Origin: CAYUFB01 sp964444125
Lineage (GTDB): Bacteria; Patescibacteriota; Dojkabacteria; B142; JAFGMG01
DNA: 49,097 nt
Direction of reading: 5' to 3'
Assembly: GCA_964444125.1 (NCBI GenBank)
Contig: CAYUFB010000006.1
Location: 1 to 49,097 of the forward strand
The translations under genes and the position numbers were made by a program. Position 1 is the stretch's first letter, and every line of letters starts with the position of its first letter. Below, piece after piece: positions 7,382 through 15,923 of the stretch. Under the pieces are notes generated by a model. That model worked only from the letters and a program-made list of their open reading frames with translations, searched no databases and was not told the origin of the DNA.

Positions 7382-7981
7382 CTAAATCGCCCCCAGGCCT
7401 TCCTGATATACCAAGCCTTGCTTTATCAATTTTGTTATTTTGTCAACAGCGAACTCAAGTTCGTTTTCCTTGTTTTCAACAAACAATACAGTACCCGATG
7501 ATAGAACCGCATATGTCATAGCCATCTGCCTTGTCACTCTCAATGACTCCCTAACCTCTTTGATAGTCACATCGTCATTTCTAGATCTCTCTTTATCAAG
7601 CAATCTTCTTTGAAATACCAGTTCTGGGTCAGCTTCAACCACTATAAACACGTCCGGATCCAGGCTTTTTATTGTTTTCATCTCAAGTCCAGGTAGAAAA
7701 CCTTGCGGTGTCTTAATAGCTGCATGAGTCTCGATAATTAACTCACCATCAGTTTGTTTGGCTACATTTAAAATTTCCTGTACTACCAATTCTTTAATCT
7801 GAAGCTGTTGTTTGAGATCCAGCTTTCTAAGCTCATCTACTTCATTGATCAATCCCTGTTTCAATGCGACCTCTTTTGATAGATCTCCCCAATGTATATG
7901 TGTTAGATTTAATCTTGAAACAACTTCTTTAACTACAGAAGTTTTGCCTACACCGGGCACTCCAAAAACGACATATTTCAT
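7382..7981 (-). CDS. Archaeal-type adenylate kinase
   Basis: This 199-residue P-loop kinase is predicted to convert AMP and ATP to two ADP. It starts MKYVVFGVPGVGKTS (Walker A, residues 7-14). It then follows the archaeal AdkA layout and not the bacterial Adk one: DELRKLD, the ETHAAIKTPQGFLPG segment, DPDVFIVVEADPE, RRLLDKERSR, and MAMTYAVLSSGTV. Bacterial Adk hallmarks (GxPGAGKGTQ, a LID domain with zinc or zinc-like ligands) are absent. Its ATG overlaps the stop of the rhomboid gene (TAATG), so the two are translationally coupled. It may be the only adenylate kinase of this genome, by transfer from archaea. A related nucleotide kinase is the alternative. Confidence 0.85.
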   Translation of the reverse strand: MKYVVFGVPGVGKTSVVKEVVSRLNLTHIHWGDLSKEVALKQGLINEVDELRKLDLKQQLQIKELVVQEILNVAKQTDGELIIETHAAIKTPQGFLPGLEMKTIKSLDPDVFIVVEADPELVFQRRLLDKERSRNDDVTIKEVRESLRVTRQMAMTYAVLSSGTVLFVENKENELEFAVDKITKLIKQGLVYQEGLGAI

Positions 7982-8673
7982 TATGCAAAAATTTTAAAAG
8001 TAATGCTTATAAAAAGTGCTATAAAAGACAAGCCAAAAAGCAATAAACTAAACTTGTAATAAATCGGTCTATCCAAATTCACTCCCATTCTATCACCAAA
8101 GAAAGCAAGTAACATCCCCGAAAATAATCCTCCAAGATGTGCCATGTTGTCAATATTTGGAAACATAAATCCAATCATCAAATTTAGTGCAAGCAAAATA
8201 TACAGCCTTGATTTGTCGAGATAATAATCTCTAGATAATAATAGAAAGCCCAGGATCCCAAATAACGCACCTGAGGCACCAACGCCAATATTGATAGTAT
8301 TTATATCCAATAGATACACCCGCATACCCTCCCACAACAAACTAGCCAACGATCCTGCAATCCCTGAGAAAATATATAAAATAAAGAGTTTTTTGCCTCC
8401 ATATCTGTTTTCAAAATATCCACCGAAAATAAATAAAGCATACATATTAAATGCCAGATGTAGGAAATTTGCATGCAAAAAAGTCGAAGTAATAAGCCTC
8501 CAGATTTCACCATCTCTAACTGCAATGAAATTATCAGCGCCTAGCAAATCAAGAGCCTCCAATGTGGCAAATGGACCACCAATTATCACACTCAAGAACT
8601 GTGCGAAAATAAACAAGAGAATATTTATACTAATAAGAAGATTTGTAGTACTCAATGAGAATCTGATTTCCAT
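7981..8673 (-). CDS. Rhomboid family intramembrane serine protease
   Basis: This 230-residue polytopic protein has about six hydrophobic segments and is predicted to cut transmembrane segments of client proteins. Rhomboid hallmarks are visible: HANFLHLAFNMYALFIFG (conserved H and N), the catalytic Ser in GASGALFG, and the catalytic His in MAHLGGLFSG. Both dyad residues are present, so activity is expected. It sits between infB and the archaeal-type adenylate kinase and overlaps the latter by one base. No partner substrate can be assigned. Confidence 0.93.
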   Translation of the reverse strand: MEIRFSLSTTNLLISINILLFIFAQFLSVIIGGPFATLEALDLLGADNFIAVRDGEIWRLITSTFLHANFLHLAFNMYALFIFGGYFENRYGGKKLFILYIFSGIAGSLASLLWEGMRVYLLDINTINIGVGASGALFGILGFLLLSRDYYLDKSRLYILLALNLMIGFMFPNIDNMAHLGGLFSGMLLAFFGDRMGVNLDRPIYYKFSLLLFGLSFIALFISITFKIFA

Positions 8674-8688
8674 TTATGATTAAACAAA

Positions 8689-10239
8689 TTAAAGTTTTTC
8701 AACTTTATAACATACTATCTCATCACCTTCTTCTAGTTTTCCGCTTGGTTCGATAAGAATTCCACATTCCTGACCTTTTTTGACTTCTTTGACTTCATTT
8801 TTGTTTTGTTTCAAGGATGTGATTTTGCCTCTTGCAATTTCTTCTTCGTCCCTGATGACATATACAGAATAGCCTTTTAAGACATTGCCTTTGATGACTT
8901 CAGATCCAGCGACCGATTGACCATTGGATAGAACAAAGACTTTTTTGACCTTCGCTCTTGAAATTTCGACTTCTTCTTCTATTGGTTCAACAAGAGAATT
9001 AAGTGCCAAAGCCACCTCATCAATTAATTTATAAATAATATCATATTGTCTGAATAATACCCTGTCTCTTTTGGCGATTTTCTCAACATCACTTGGAATA
9101 TCAACTTGAAAAGCAATAATAATTGCCCGTGAAGTTTTGGCAAGAGAGACATCCTTTAATGATACGTTGCCTGTTTTCTTGTCCAGAATATTAACTTCTA
9201 CCTCTTCGTCGTTTAACGCCTCCAGCTGTTCAACAACTGCTTCAAGAGTACCTTGAGTATCAGTTCGAATTATCAAATTTAATTTTTTGATATCACCTTC
9301 TGTCTTCTCTTCCTCTAATAGCATCGCAAGAAGATCGTCGTCTTCGATTTCTTCATCTTCTTTTACTTCTACTGTTTCTTCACCTTTAATCACAGCTTTG
9401 AATTTTCTGGATGCACTTTTCTCATCATCAAAAAATATGACCAAGTCGCCAGTTGGAAGGACCTCATCAAGACCTATAAGCCAGACTGGATCTCCATCTT
9501 GAGCTGATTGAATCTTTTTTTGATTTTCATCTAATAGTCTTCGAATTTTTGAATAATTTATAGAGGAAACAATGTAGTCATCCGCCTCAATCTGTCCTGC
9601 TTTAAGCAAAACCAAAGAAACAGGTCCTAGGCTTACATCAAGATTTGATTCTAATACCACACCTTGTGCAACACCTTCATTGACGACATTTTTCTTTAAT
9701 TCCAACATATCAGCCTGCAAGGCCAATGTTTCAAGCAATTCATCAATACCTTGATTTTTTATAGCAGAAACCTCAGCTACCTGGACATCTCCACCAAATT
9801 TTTCTACCAAAACATCATATTGACTCAATTCTTGAATAACCTTAGCTGAATTGGCTCCAGGAGCATCCATCTTGTTAATTGCAACGACAATTGGAACCTT
9901 TGCTTCTTTCGCAAATTTGATAGATTCAATAGTTTGGGGCTGTACTCCATCATCTGCAGCTACAACCAACATCACGATATCTGTAACCTTGGCTCCACGA
10001 GATCTCATACCACTAAACGCTTCATGCCCAGGAGTATCGATAAAGGTAAATTTTCTGCCTAGTTTCTCAACAACATGAGCTCTTGTGTTTTGGGTGATAC
10101 CTCCTACCTCGCTTGCTTGTACTTTGGTACCCCTAATCGTATCTAATATTGTAGTTTTACCATGGTCCACATGTCCCATTACTGCGATTACTGGGTTTTT
10201 GTATTCAATATTTTTTTTATTTTCTTTCTTTGCAACCAT
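8689..10239 (-). CDS. infB: Translation initiation factor IF-2, short form
   Basis: IF-2 brings initiator tRNA to the ribosome. I start it at MVAKKENKKN (ATG complementary to 10237-10239), giving 516 residues; an upstream frame to 10296 adds an unlikely 19-residue tail. The G domain comes at once: GHVDHGKTT (about 21-29), DTPGHEAF, NKMDAPG, then domains II, III and the C-terminal fMet-tRNA-binding domain (RAKVKKVFVLSNG onward). The long N-terminal region and IF2N domains of most bacteria are missing. An acidic insertion (EEIEDDDLLAMLLEEE) links domains II and III. Motifs for GTP hydrolysis are intact. Confidence 0.95.
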   Translation of the reverse strand: MVAKKENKKNIEYKNPVIAVMGHVDHGKTTILDTIRGTKVQASEVGGITQNTRAHVVEKLGRKFTFIDTPGHEAFSGMRSRGAKVTDIVMLVVAADDGVQPQTIESIKFAKEAKVPIVVAINKMDAPGANSAKVIQELSQYDVLVEKFGGDVQVAEVSAIKNQGIDELLETLALQADMLELKKNVVNEGVAQGVVLESNLDVSLGPVSLVLLKAGQIEADDYIVSSINYSKIRRLLDENQKKIQSAQDGDPVWLIGLDEVLPTGDLVIFFDDEKSASRKFKAVIKGEETVEVKEDEEIEDDDLLAMLLEEEKTEGDIKKLNLIIRTDTQGTLEAVVEQLEALNDEEVEVNILDKKTGNVSLKDVSLAKTSRAIIIAFQVDIPSDVEKIAKRDRVLFRQYDIIYKLIDEVALALNSLVEPIEEEVEISRAKVKKVFVLSNGQSVAGSEVIKGNVLKGYSVYVIRDEEEIARGKITSLKQNKNEVKEVKKGQECGILIEPSGKLEEGDEIVCYKVEKL

Positions 10240-10314
10240 TAATAGAAATTTCTTAATGAAAATACTCTCTGGATTGTAACATAAAGATATACCCAACAGC
10301 CAGAAAGAAATTAC

Positions 10315-10344
10315 TTGGCAGTTTGGCTATTAGTTTGCTAGAAT
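10315..10344 (+). promoter_or_regulatory. Promoter of dnaJ
   Basis: TTGGCA (10315-10320), 18 bp, TAGAAT (10339-10344) with an upstream TGC (extended -10). Start near 10351, 20 bases before the ATG. Confidence 0.55.
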
Positions 10345-10370
10345 TACCATCAGTTACAAATTCAAATTCA

Positions 10371-11462
10371 ATGACGAAAAGAGATTATTACGAAATATTA
10401 GAAATAGATAAATCCGCTTCCAAAAGTGATATCAAGAAAGCGTATAGGAAGCTTGCCAAAACCTATCACCCAGATCGCAACAAATCTGAAGATGCAGAAA
10501 CAAAATTCAAAGAGATTCAAGAAGCTTATGAGGTTTTATCTGATGACCAAAAACGACAAGCCTACGATAAGTTTGGACATGCAGGCACCGAAGGATTTCA
10601 AGCAGGTGGTGGAGCCGGCTTTTCCGGATTTAATGATTTTGGAGATTTTTCTAATATCAATGATATTTTTGAACAATTTTTCGGAAGTGGATTTCAAGGT
10701 TTTGGACAAAATCCTCAAGGTGGCAATAGAGCCGCAGTCAGAGGAGCTGATCTTGAAGTAAACTTCAAGATCAGCTTTAATGATGCCGTTTTTGGGATCA
10801 CCAAGACGTTGCAATACAAAAGACAGATTATCTGCGAACAATGCCATGGAACAGGTGCCAAGGATGAATCATCCAAGATCACATGCAGTACATGCAAAGG
10901 ACAAGGCCAAGTGATTAGGGTTCAAAACGCATTCATGTTTGGGACTATCAGAACCCAGGCTATCTGCCCTGATTGCCATGGGGAAGGCAAAGTGATCAAA
11001 GATAAATGCAAAAAATGTTCTGGCGAAACTAGATATACAACAGATGATAAATTCACTATCAAAATTCCACCTGGGATACCTGATGGAGTGACATTGAGAT
11101 TCAAAGACAGGGGTAACGCTGGCAAAAAAGGTGGAAACTATGGCGATTTATACATTAATATCGAAGTGGAAGAACATGAAAGGTTGGAAAGACGAGGTAA
11201 CGATATTTATACTAACATTGAAATAAATGCAATCCAAGCTACTCTTGGTGATGAAGTTGTAGTGCCATCAGTACATGGAGACTTAACTATCAAAATCCCT
11301 TCAGGAACCCAGCCTGATACTATTATCAAACTAAGTGGCAAAGGTGGTCCCAAATTCAAAGGCAACGGAAATGGTGACGAATATGTCAAAGTAAAAGTTA
11401 TTATTCCAACAAAACTTTCCAGGGAAGAAAGAAGAATTTGGGAAGAACTAAAAAGCCTCTGA
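10371..11462 (+). CDS. dnaJ: Chaperone DnaJ (Hsp40, type I)
   Basis: DnaJ delivers unfolded clients to DnaK and stimulates its ATPase. The 363-residue protein starts MTKRDYYEILEID at ATG 10371; an upstream in-frame extension overlaps the promoter and is rejected. It has a J domain with HPD (33-35), a Gly/Phe-rich linker (FSGFNDFGDFSN), the zinc domain with four CxxCxGxx repeats (CEQCHGTG, CSTCKGQG, CPDCHGEG, CKKCSGET), and the C-terminal client-binding domains. Length is normal. No dnaK or grpE lies in the window. No CIRCE site is seen upstream. Confidence 0.97.
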   Translation: MTKRDYYEILEIDKSASKSDIKKAYRKLAKTYHPDRNKSEDAETKFKEIQEAYEVLSDDQKRQAYDKFGHAGTEGFQAGGGAGFSGFNDFGDFSNINDIFEQFFGSGFQGFGQNPQGGNRAAVRGADLEVNFKISFNDAVFGITKTLQYKRQIICEQCHGTGAKDESSKITCSTCKGQGQVIRVQNAFMFGTIRTQAICPDCHGEGKVIKDKCKKCSGETRYTTDDKFTIKIPPGIPDGVTLRFKDRGNAGKKGGNYGDLYINIEVEEHERLERRGNDIYTNIEINAIQATLGDEVVVPSVHGDLTIKIPSGTQPDTIIKLSGKGGPKFKGNGNGDEYVKVKVIIPTKLSREERRIWEELKSL

Positions 11463-11464
11463 CC

Positions 11465-11479
11465 CCTTGCCTAGCAAGG
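11465..11479 (+). other. Small hairpin after dnaJ
   Basis: CCTTGC, loop CTA, GCAAGG forms a 6-bp hairpin 2 bases after the dnaJ stop. There is no T-tract, so it is a weak or factor-assisted end at best. Confidence 0.35.
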
Positions 11480-11495
11480 ACTTAGACGAATGTGT

Positions 11496-11525
11496 TTGAC
11501 AATTTGTCTTTGACCTCTCTATAAT
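11496..11525 (+). promoter_or_regulatory. Promoter of the cupin gene
   Basis: Perfect TTGACA (11496-11501), 18 bp, perfect TATAAT (11520-11525). TGACT/AGTCA arms (11525-11540) flank the predicted start and could be a small operator. Confidence 0.7.
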
Positions 11526-11569
11526 GACTTTCAAGAGTCACTTATCCAAAATATTACGCGAATGACTAA

Positions 11570-12328
11570 ATGATTGATCTTTTTTCGAGTTCTTCATTGC
11601 CTATTTCTTACGACCCCAATTCTGATAGATTTATTTTCACGGATGCTTTGCGTTGTAATCAATACAAAAAAATCGAACTAAGAAAGTTGATTCCAGCATT
11701 ACTTAACAAGACCCTAAAATATCCCGAATTAGTATATTCTGAGACAGAAGAAATATATTTTCAAGATGATGCCGAGATATTTGCTTCAAACCCAGTAAAA
11801 TATGAAGTTATTGTACTTCCGCCTGGATTACTCGGGATAGAGTTTATAAAATCTCATATTTATTACACTCAAGAAGAGAAAGGCAAATATAGCTGTATTG
11901 TAGAATGTTTGAGTGGCATACTGACTGTTATTATCCAAAAAAACAAACAAAAAGATGAATTCGATTTTGAAACAAGTATCAAAGAAGGAATATTAATCAC
12001 TCTTCGAAAAGGCGAAAAGATTGCGATACCAACTGGATACTACTATACATTCATCAATTCCAGAAACAGGCCAGTTATTTTTTCAAGAGTATTTCACCAT
12101 AAAGGGATTATTGACTACTCAAGCCTCAAAAGAGAGCAAGGGCTTGGTTATTTCGCTATAAGAAAAAATGCAAGAGCTGAAATAGTCTACAACCCAAGAT
12201 ACAGAAACATCCCTGCACTTGTGAGATACACACCTGGGTGTGACAAATTTCAACCGGATTGTTCTCAAAAATGCCTCTATGAAAGTTTCAAGCAGAACAT
12301 GAATTATTTTATTGATGTGCTTATTTAA
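11570..12328 (+). CDS. Cupin glucose-6-phosphate isomerase-like protein, metal site degenerate
   Basis: This 252-residue protein resembles the archaeal/cupin-type phosphoglucose isomerase in order of segments: VLPPGLLGIEF, then the cupin strand ending in SGILTVIIQ, RKGEKIAIPTGYYYTFIN, and the typical tail with DYSSLKREQG, then VYNPRYRNIPALV. The metal ligands of the enzyme (HxH and Glu in the first motif, His in the second) are not conserved: the first motif reads SHIYYTQEE and the second has YYY where the His is expected. Isomerase activity is therefore doubtful, and a sugar-binding or regulatory role is possible. A Cys cluster (CDKFQPDCSQKC) is near the C-terminus. It has its own strong promoter and overlaps serS tail-to-tail by 4 bp. 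Confidence 0.6.
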   Translation: MIDLFSSSSLPISYDPNSDRFIFTDALRCNQYKKIELRKLIPALLNKTLKYPELVYSETEEIYFQDDAEIFASNPVKYEVIVLPPGLLGIEFIKSHIYYTQEEKGKYSCIVECLSGILTVIIQKNKQKDEFDFETSIKEGILITLRKGEKIAIPTGYYYTFINSRNRPVIFSRVFHHKGIIDYSSLKREQGLGYFAIRKNARAEIVYNPRYRNIPALVRYTPGCDKFQPDCSQKCLYESFKQNMNYFIDVLI

Positions 12329-13623
12329 TTTTTGATTGTATCTATGCCCATATATGGAATCAGTCTTTCAGGTACCTCAATTGTGCCATCGGCCTTTTGA
12401 TAATTTTCCCATAGAGCTATGAGTATTCTTGGAGATGCGACAACAGTATTATTTAGCATATATGGGTAATATTTCCCTTCTTTGGTTTTAATCTTCAAAT
12501 TGAGTCGCCTTGCCTGCCAATCAAGCAAGTTCGATGCCGAGTGTGTTTCACCAAAAGATTTCCTTCCTGGCATCCATGTCTCTATATCATACATTTTATA
12601 TTTGCCAGCTCCCATATCTCCGGTACAAACTTCAATAACTCTATATGGTAATTCAAGAGATTGAAGTAAATTTTCTGCAATCGAGAGCATTTTTTGATGC
12701 CATTTTGTTGCTTCTTCGATAGTATTTTGACAAATAACTATTTGTTCAATTTTTAAGAATTCATGTATACGATATAGACCTTTTGTATCTCTGCCATAGC
12801 TTCCTATCTCACTTCTATAACATGGAGAATATCCCACAAGTTTAATAGGCAAATCTTTTTCATCAAGAGTTTCGCCTGCATGATAATACAACAATGATGG
12901 TTCTGATGTCCCTACCAAAAATTTTGCTTCTTCGTCATTTTTGTTGTTCAAGTGTAACATACTATCTGCCACATAAGTGTTTCCCGCATCAAAAGGAATA
13001 TGGCCACTTCCAATCAATGCTTCTTTTTTGACCAATGTAGGTGGGATCATAAAAGTAAACCCTTCTTCTATCATCATATCTATTGCATATCTGGTTAATG
13101 CCAGATGCATCAATGCTCCAGCATTTTTGAGATAATATCCCCTAAATCCAGAAGTCTTGACTCCCCTTTCTAAGTCCAATATATCTAATGATTTGCCAAG
13201 CTCAATATGATCTTTGATTTCAAAATCAAACTCTTTAGGATCTTGCCCATATTCTTTGTTCCACCTTTTCACTTCGACATTATCACTATCATCCTTGCCT
13301 ATTGGAGCATCAGATGATGGAATCATTGGCACTTGAAGCATGAGGTTTTCAAATTCTGTTTCAACTTCTTTGAGCTCACCTTCTATTAGTTGTATCTCTT
13401 GTTTCAGTTCTCTGCCCTCTTCAACAAGCTCGTCACTTGGTTTGGATTTTAGGTTTTTGATGTTTTCATTTCGTTTTTCTCTAAGTTCCTGGGAATTGGA
13501 TAGTAATTGAGTTCTTTTGACATCTAAAGTAAGCAATCTATCTAAATCAAGTGACAAATTTTTTTGCTCAAGAGTCTTCTGAAGTTCGGCCCTTTTTTCT
13601 CTGATTGTTTTGATATCTAGCAT
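12325..13623 (-). CDS. serS: Seryl-tRNA synthetase
   Basis: This class II synthetase charges tRNA-Ser. The 432-residue protein has the N-terminal tRNA-binding coiled coil (about 1-110, LDIKTIREKRAELQKTLEQ onward), motif 2 (CYRSEIGSYGRDTKGLYRIH), and motif 3 with HSASNLLDWQARRL and PRILIALWENYQ. Length is normal and it is intact. It has an extended -10 promoter upstream (13651-13680). A structured element lies further upstream at 13753-13842; no T-box sequence is present here, unlike valS. Confidence 0.97.
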   Translation of the reverse strand: MLDIKTIREKRAELQKTLEQKNLSLDLDRLLTLDVKRTQLLSNSQELREKRNENIKNLKSKPSDELVEEGRELKQEIQLIEGELKEVETEFENLMLQVPMIPSSDAPIGKDDSDNVEVKRWNKEYGQDPKEFDFEIKDHIELGKSLDILDLERGVKTSGFRGYYLKNAGALMHLALTRYAIDMMIEEGFTFMIPPTLVKKEALIGSGHIPFDAGNTYVADSMLHLNNKNDEEAKFLVGTSEPSLLYYHAGETLDEKDLPIKLVGYSPCYRSEIGSYGRDTKGLYRIHEFLKIEQIVICQNTIEEATKWHQKMLSIAENLLQSLELPYRVIEVCTGDMGAGKYKMYDIETWMPGRKSFGETHSASNLLDWQARRLNLKIKTKEGKYYPYMLNNTVVASPRILIALWENYQKADGTIEVPERLIPYMGIDTIKN

Positions 13624-13650
13624 ATGTTGATTATAAGAATTGTTTAGCTG

Positions 13651-13680
13651 ATTATATCAGTTGGGATTTTTATTATCCAA
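13651..13680 (-). promoter_or_regulatory. Promoter of serS
   Basis: On the minus strand TTGGAT (complement of 13675-13680), 18 bp, then TGA-TATAAT (extended -10; TATAAT is the complement of 13651-13656). Start near 13644, about 20 bases before the ATG. Confidence 0.6.
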
Positions 13681-13752
13681 TTTATTATATATATCGTGGA
13701 TATCATTGACTTGACTGCAATCCCAAGGTTTGCTAGTATGTTCATGACTCTT

Positions 13753-13842
13753 GATCTTTTTCGTACAGAGAGAGGCTTATTGTAACATTTATTGTTACAC
13801 CCAAGTACGCGAACCAATGCTGAGAGAGCCTTACGAAAGATC
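13753..13842 (-). other. Structured RNA-like element after the stop of the large anchored protein gene
   Basis: Read on the minus strand, GATCTTTCGTA (complement of 13832-13842) pairs with TACGAAAAAGATC (complement of 13753-13765) with a 2-base bulge. Inside are AGGCT/AGCCT arms and a TGTAAC/GTTACA hairpin. The element begins at the base after the stop codon of the upstream gene. It has no T-tract. It could be a 3' untranslated regulatory or processing structure, or a small RNA. I do not recognise a known class. Confidence 0.4.
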
Positions 13843-15894
13843 TTATTTTTTCTCTACTGTGAAGATTTTTATCTCGATTTTCTGCTCTTTTGGCATTTTC
13901 TTCAATGACGATGGAACAAAAAATGGCTTGATGTTTACTTCATACTTTTCGACTCCATCTAAGCTTTCTATATAATTCTTTGTTTCTTTAAGACTTTTTC
14001 CTGTAAGTTGTTTTTGTAATTCATCTTTTTTGATATCAGCTGTAATATCTCCTTGTGTCTCAATTTTAAATGTGACTGTGTCAGAATCTTTAACAACATC
14101 AGATATTTTTGGTATTTTTAGTTTTTCGATATCTACCTCACCTGAGAAGTCAGAGTTCTTTTTGATTGCTGCTGCTGCAAGCTTTTTAAGATCATCAGTT
14201 TTAACAACGTATGCAGTTGCTTCCAGTTTTAGTGAAACAGTCAATGAAGTTGCTACATCTCCAACTTTTTTATCACTATCTGACGATACTTCTTTGTATG
14301 TTGTACTTCCCTCTATTAAAACTTCATCGTTAGATAGTTGTTGTGCTAGTTTAAGTTTCAGGCTGTTTTGTAATTCAGCTGTAAGCCCTGCCTTCAGATC
14401 ATCAATATCTCCTTGTGATACTGCCTTTTCGTCGCTTGTTGTACCACCTGTCAGATCATTGAAGCTTTTGGCGGATAACTCATCTGTGGTATATCCTGCA
14501 ACTTTATATGTAGCACTCGCTCCCGTGTTATATTTTTCTCCAAAAGATTCTGCTTCAACTGGAATATCTTTTTGTACTCCAACATTTACGTTGCCTCCAC
14601 CGTCAACTATGGCTGCAGGGATTTTGGCTGGAGCGGTTAGTTTATATTTCAAGCCGTTATTAATATTTTCAATAACTGCACCTGCTGTCAGATTTACCTC
14701 TTTTTCTGTCTTATTATAAAAAGTGACTATGCCTTTGGCTTTATTGCCATCTTGTTTGATCCCTGTTGTATCGGCACTATTTGAAGCATTATCTTCTAGT
14801 GTAATAGGCCTAATACCTACCACCATCTCTTCTGTATCCAAATCCCTTATACCGACTTTGGCTGTGACCTCAGCTTGAGATACAGCGACATTTGCCTTGG
14901 CTATATAAAGTTCTACTTTTGCGCCAGAAAATACTGTACTAGATAAAAAAACAATCATTCCAATAACTACTACGGCTGTGATTAATAACTTTACCTTTGT
15001 ATTGCCTGTTTGATAAAAATCTTTAATTTTTTGTATATACTGATTTGAAGATAGATTAATTTTTGGTGCACTAAATGTTGAGGTTTTCTGTGGATTAAAT
15101 CTCGATCTTTTGACCGGTCTTCCTGGAACCAAAGATGCCATATCTCTGCCAATAATTTCTGTTCTTCTTTGTTGTTTTTGAGGTTTTTGTACTTCTTGAT
15201 CTTCCTCATCTAGTACTTCAGAATCTTTTTGGATTGTCTTTTCTACTGCATTTTGAGAAGTTCCTTTGGCTATTTCCTTTATGGATTTCTCCTTGGGATT
15301 TTTTATACCCATTAATTCATCAGCGAAATCAGAATTTGCTTCAATATCGCCTCCAGCAAGCACTTTGATATTTCCAAGATTGACAACCTTTGGATCAAGT
15401 CTAGGTTTTGGGGCAAATGCAGGTGCATATTCAATTTCTTCTTCTGTAACTTTTTCTGATTTAATATCTTCTTCATCATTTGTTTCAACAGTTTCTTCAA
15501 CTATTGGTGCTTCATCTACAATTGCATAATCTGTTTTTTCATTTCGATCACCAATTAATCTGTCTCTTAATGCTTTTCTTGCTTCCAAAAAGTCTTTTTT
15601 TAATTTCTCGACTTCTATCCAGGTATTTGGCGTGATTTGACTGATTTTACTTACAGCAAGTAACCCTGCTTCTTTTGAGAGCTTTAGACCTAATTGATCT
15701 TCTGTAACTACAACAATCAGTTTATTTGATCTTGAAATCTGTCTTGATAATAATTTGAGACTGACCATGCTAGCAACCAAATTGGCACTCTCAGGTATGA
15801 CAACAATCACTCTAGCTGCTGCTGAGTTTAGAATCTTTTCTACTGTGAAAACTATTTCTTCGTCTAAATCGACAAAAATCTTATCGCTTGCCAT
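13843..15894 (-). CDS. Large single-pass membrane protein with acidic linker and repetitive ectodomain
   Basis: I recognise no firm family for this 683-residue protein; its ectodomain recalls proteins labelled baseplate-J-like in candidate-phyla genomes. Residues 1-105 form a compact alpha/beta domain (VIVVIPESANLVASMVSLKLL, LIVVVTEDQLG), followed by an acidic, low-complexity linker to about 290, a transmembrane helix at about 302-322, and an ectodomain of about 360 residues rich in T, V, K, D and G. Within it, VTFYNKTEKEVNLTAG and VEAESFGEKYNTGASATYKV look like beta domains. The gene is 29 bp downstream of the FtsA-like gene and probably cotranscribed, which hints at a division or envelope role. 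Confidence 0.6.
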   Translation of the reverse strand: MASDKIFVDLDEEIVFTVEKILNSAAARVIVVIPESANLVASMVSLKLLSRQISRSNKLIVVVTEDQLGLKLSKEAGLLAVSKISQITPNTWIEVEKLKKDFLEARKALRDRLIGDRNEKTDYAIVDEAPIVEETVETNDEEDIKSEKVTEEEIEYAPAFAPKPRLDPKVVNLGNIKVLAGGDIEANSDFADELMGIKNPKEKSIKEIAKGTSQNAVEKTIQKDSEVLDEEDQEVQKPQKQQRRTEIIGRDMASLVPGRPVKRSRFNPQKTSTFSAPKINLSSNQYIQKIKDFYQTGNTKVKLLITAVVVIGMIVFLSSTVFSGAKVELYIAKANVAVSQAEVTAKVGIRDLDTEEMVVGIRPITLEDNASNSADTTGIKQDGNKAKGIVTFYNKTEKEVNLTAGAVIENINNGLKYKLTAPAKIPAAIVDGGGNVNVGVQKDIPVEAESFGEKYNTGASATYKVAGYTTDELSAKSFNDLTGGTTSDEKAVSQGDIDDLKAGLTAELQNSLKLKLAQQLSNDEVLIEGSTTYKEVSSDSDKKVGDVATSLTVSLKLEATAYVVKTDDLKKLAAAAIKKNSDFSGEVDIEKLKIPKISDVVKDSDTVTFKIETQGDITADIKKDELQKQLTGKSLKETKNYIESLDGVEKYEVNIKPFFVPSSLKKMPKEQKIEIKIFTVEKK

Positions 15895-15923
15895 ATCTTA
15901 TATTTATTTCAAATATTTAATAA

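Noticed and set aside
13624..13842. T-box before serS
   Set aside because: No TGGNACCGCG core is present; only unrelated stems are seen.
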